DNA from: Enterobacter oligotrophicus | GTDB lineage: Bacteria > Pseudomonadota > Gammaproteobacteria > Enterobacterales > Enterobacteriaceae | Length of the DNA stretch: 64,000 nt | Direction of reading: 5' to 3' | NCBI RefSeq assembly: GCF_009176645.1 | Contig: NZ_AP019007.1 | Span: 2,542,001-2,606,000, forward strand | Position numbers and translations under genes: made by a program | Shown: in pieces, positions 63,859-64,000 of the stretch | Position numbering within the stretch: the stretch's first letter is position 1 | How the letters are laid out: the number at the start of each line of letters is the position of its first letter | Notes under the pieces: generated by a model | Seen by the model: the letters and a program-made list of their open reading frames with translations, nothing else | The model's database searches: none | What the model was told of the DNA's origin: nothing

Positions 63859-64000
63859 ATGAATATTCGTGATCTTGAATACCTGGTAGCGTTAGCCGAG
63901 CACCGCCATTTTCGTCGCGCGGCAGATTCCTGCCACGTCAGCCAGCCTACGCTGAGCGGCCAGATCCGCAAGCTGGAAGATGAGCTGGGCGTCATGCTGC
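63859..64000 (+). CDS. oxyR: Hydrogen-peroxide sensor regulator OxyR, 5' part only
   Basis: The first 47 residues match E. coli OxyR ([23 protein letters not shown]), with the LysR-type helix-turn-helix [22 protein letters not shown]. The gene runs past the window edge. ATG 63859 follows GGAGGATGA. It senses peroxide by a disulfide and activates oxyS and katG, both in this window. Confidence 0.95.
   Translation, partial: MNIRDLEYLVALAEHRHFRRAADSCHVSQPTLSGQIRKLEDELGVML

Noticed and set aside
63558..63872. A 104-codon open frame between argH and oxyR
   Set aside because: It runs through a palindrome, two terminators and the OxyS gene, and overlaps the start of oxyR, so coding is very unlikely.

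Overview
The window is a stretch of chromosome from a member of the Enterobacteriaceae, most likely Enterobacter or a close relative. Nearly every gene from rhaM to oxyR is a close match, in order and length, to the Escherichia coli rha-sodA-cpx-pfkA-tpiA-glpFKX-hslVU-priA-met-katG-ppc-arg-oxyR backbone. The base composition is GC-rich, and the intergenic REP-like palindromes are of the type seen in Enterobacter. The genus is an inference, since no rRNA gene is present. No tRNA, rRNA, phage, insertion sequence with a transposase, or CRISPR array was seen.

Layout. Positions 1-4145 hold the end of a chaperone-usher fimbrial operon: a truncated subunit, a chaperone, an usher and a terminal minor subunit. 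Next come azlD and azlC, divergent from an XRE-cupin regulator (4185-5819). Positions 5863-18743 are an enlarged L-rhamnose locus. A nine-gene minus-strand operon runs rhaB-rhaA-rhaD, then a four-gene sugar ABC transporter, an iron alcohol dehydrogenase and rhaM. It is divergent from rhaS-rhaR and is followed by rhaT, so the strain has two rhamnose uptake routes. Then follow sodA, yiiM, the Cpx envelope-stress genes (cpxA, cpxR, cpxP with the CpxQ sRNA in its 3' end), fieF, pfkA, sbp, cdh, an extra SLC13-type permease, tpiA, yiiQ, yiiR, fpr, glpX-glpK-glpF and zapB.

Between zapB and rraA lies an AT-richer islet of two uncharacterised genes, bounded by two strong terminators. The backbone continues with rraA, menA, hslUV, ftsN, cytR, priA, rpmE, metJ, metBL, metF, katG, gldA-fsaB, yijO, ppc, argE, argCBH, the OxyS sRNA and the start of oxyR.

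Functional themes are rhamnose uptake and breakdown to lactaldehyde, then probably to 1,2-propanediol; glycerol and dihydroxyacetone metabolism (glpFKX, gldA, fsaB, tpiA); envelope stress (Cpx); oxidative stress (sodA, fpr, katG, OxyS, oxyR); and methionine and arginine synthesis with recognisable MetJ and ArgR operators. The main departures from the E. coli layout are the rhamnose ABC block, the zapB-rraA islet, the SLC13 permease, and the absence of kdgT, yiiX, yijEF, the ptsA-frw-pfl block and eptC from their E. coli positions. Two families of GC-rich palindromes recur at many gene ends.
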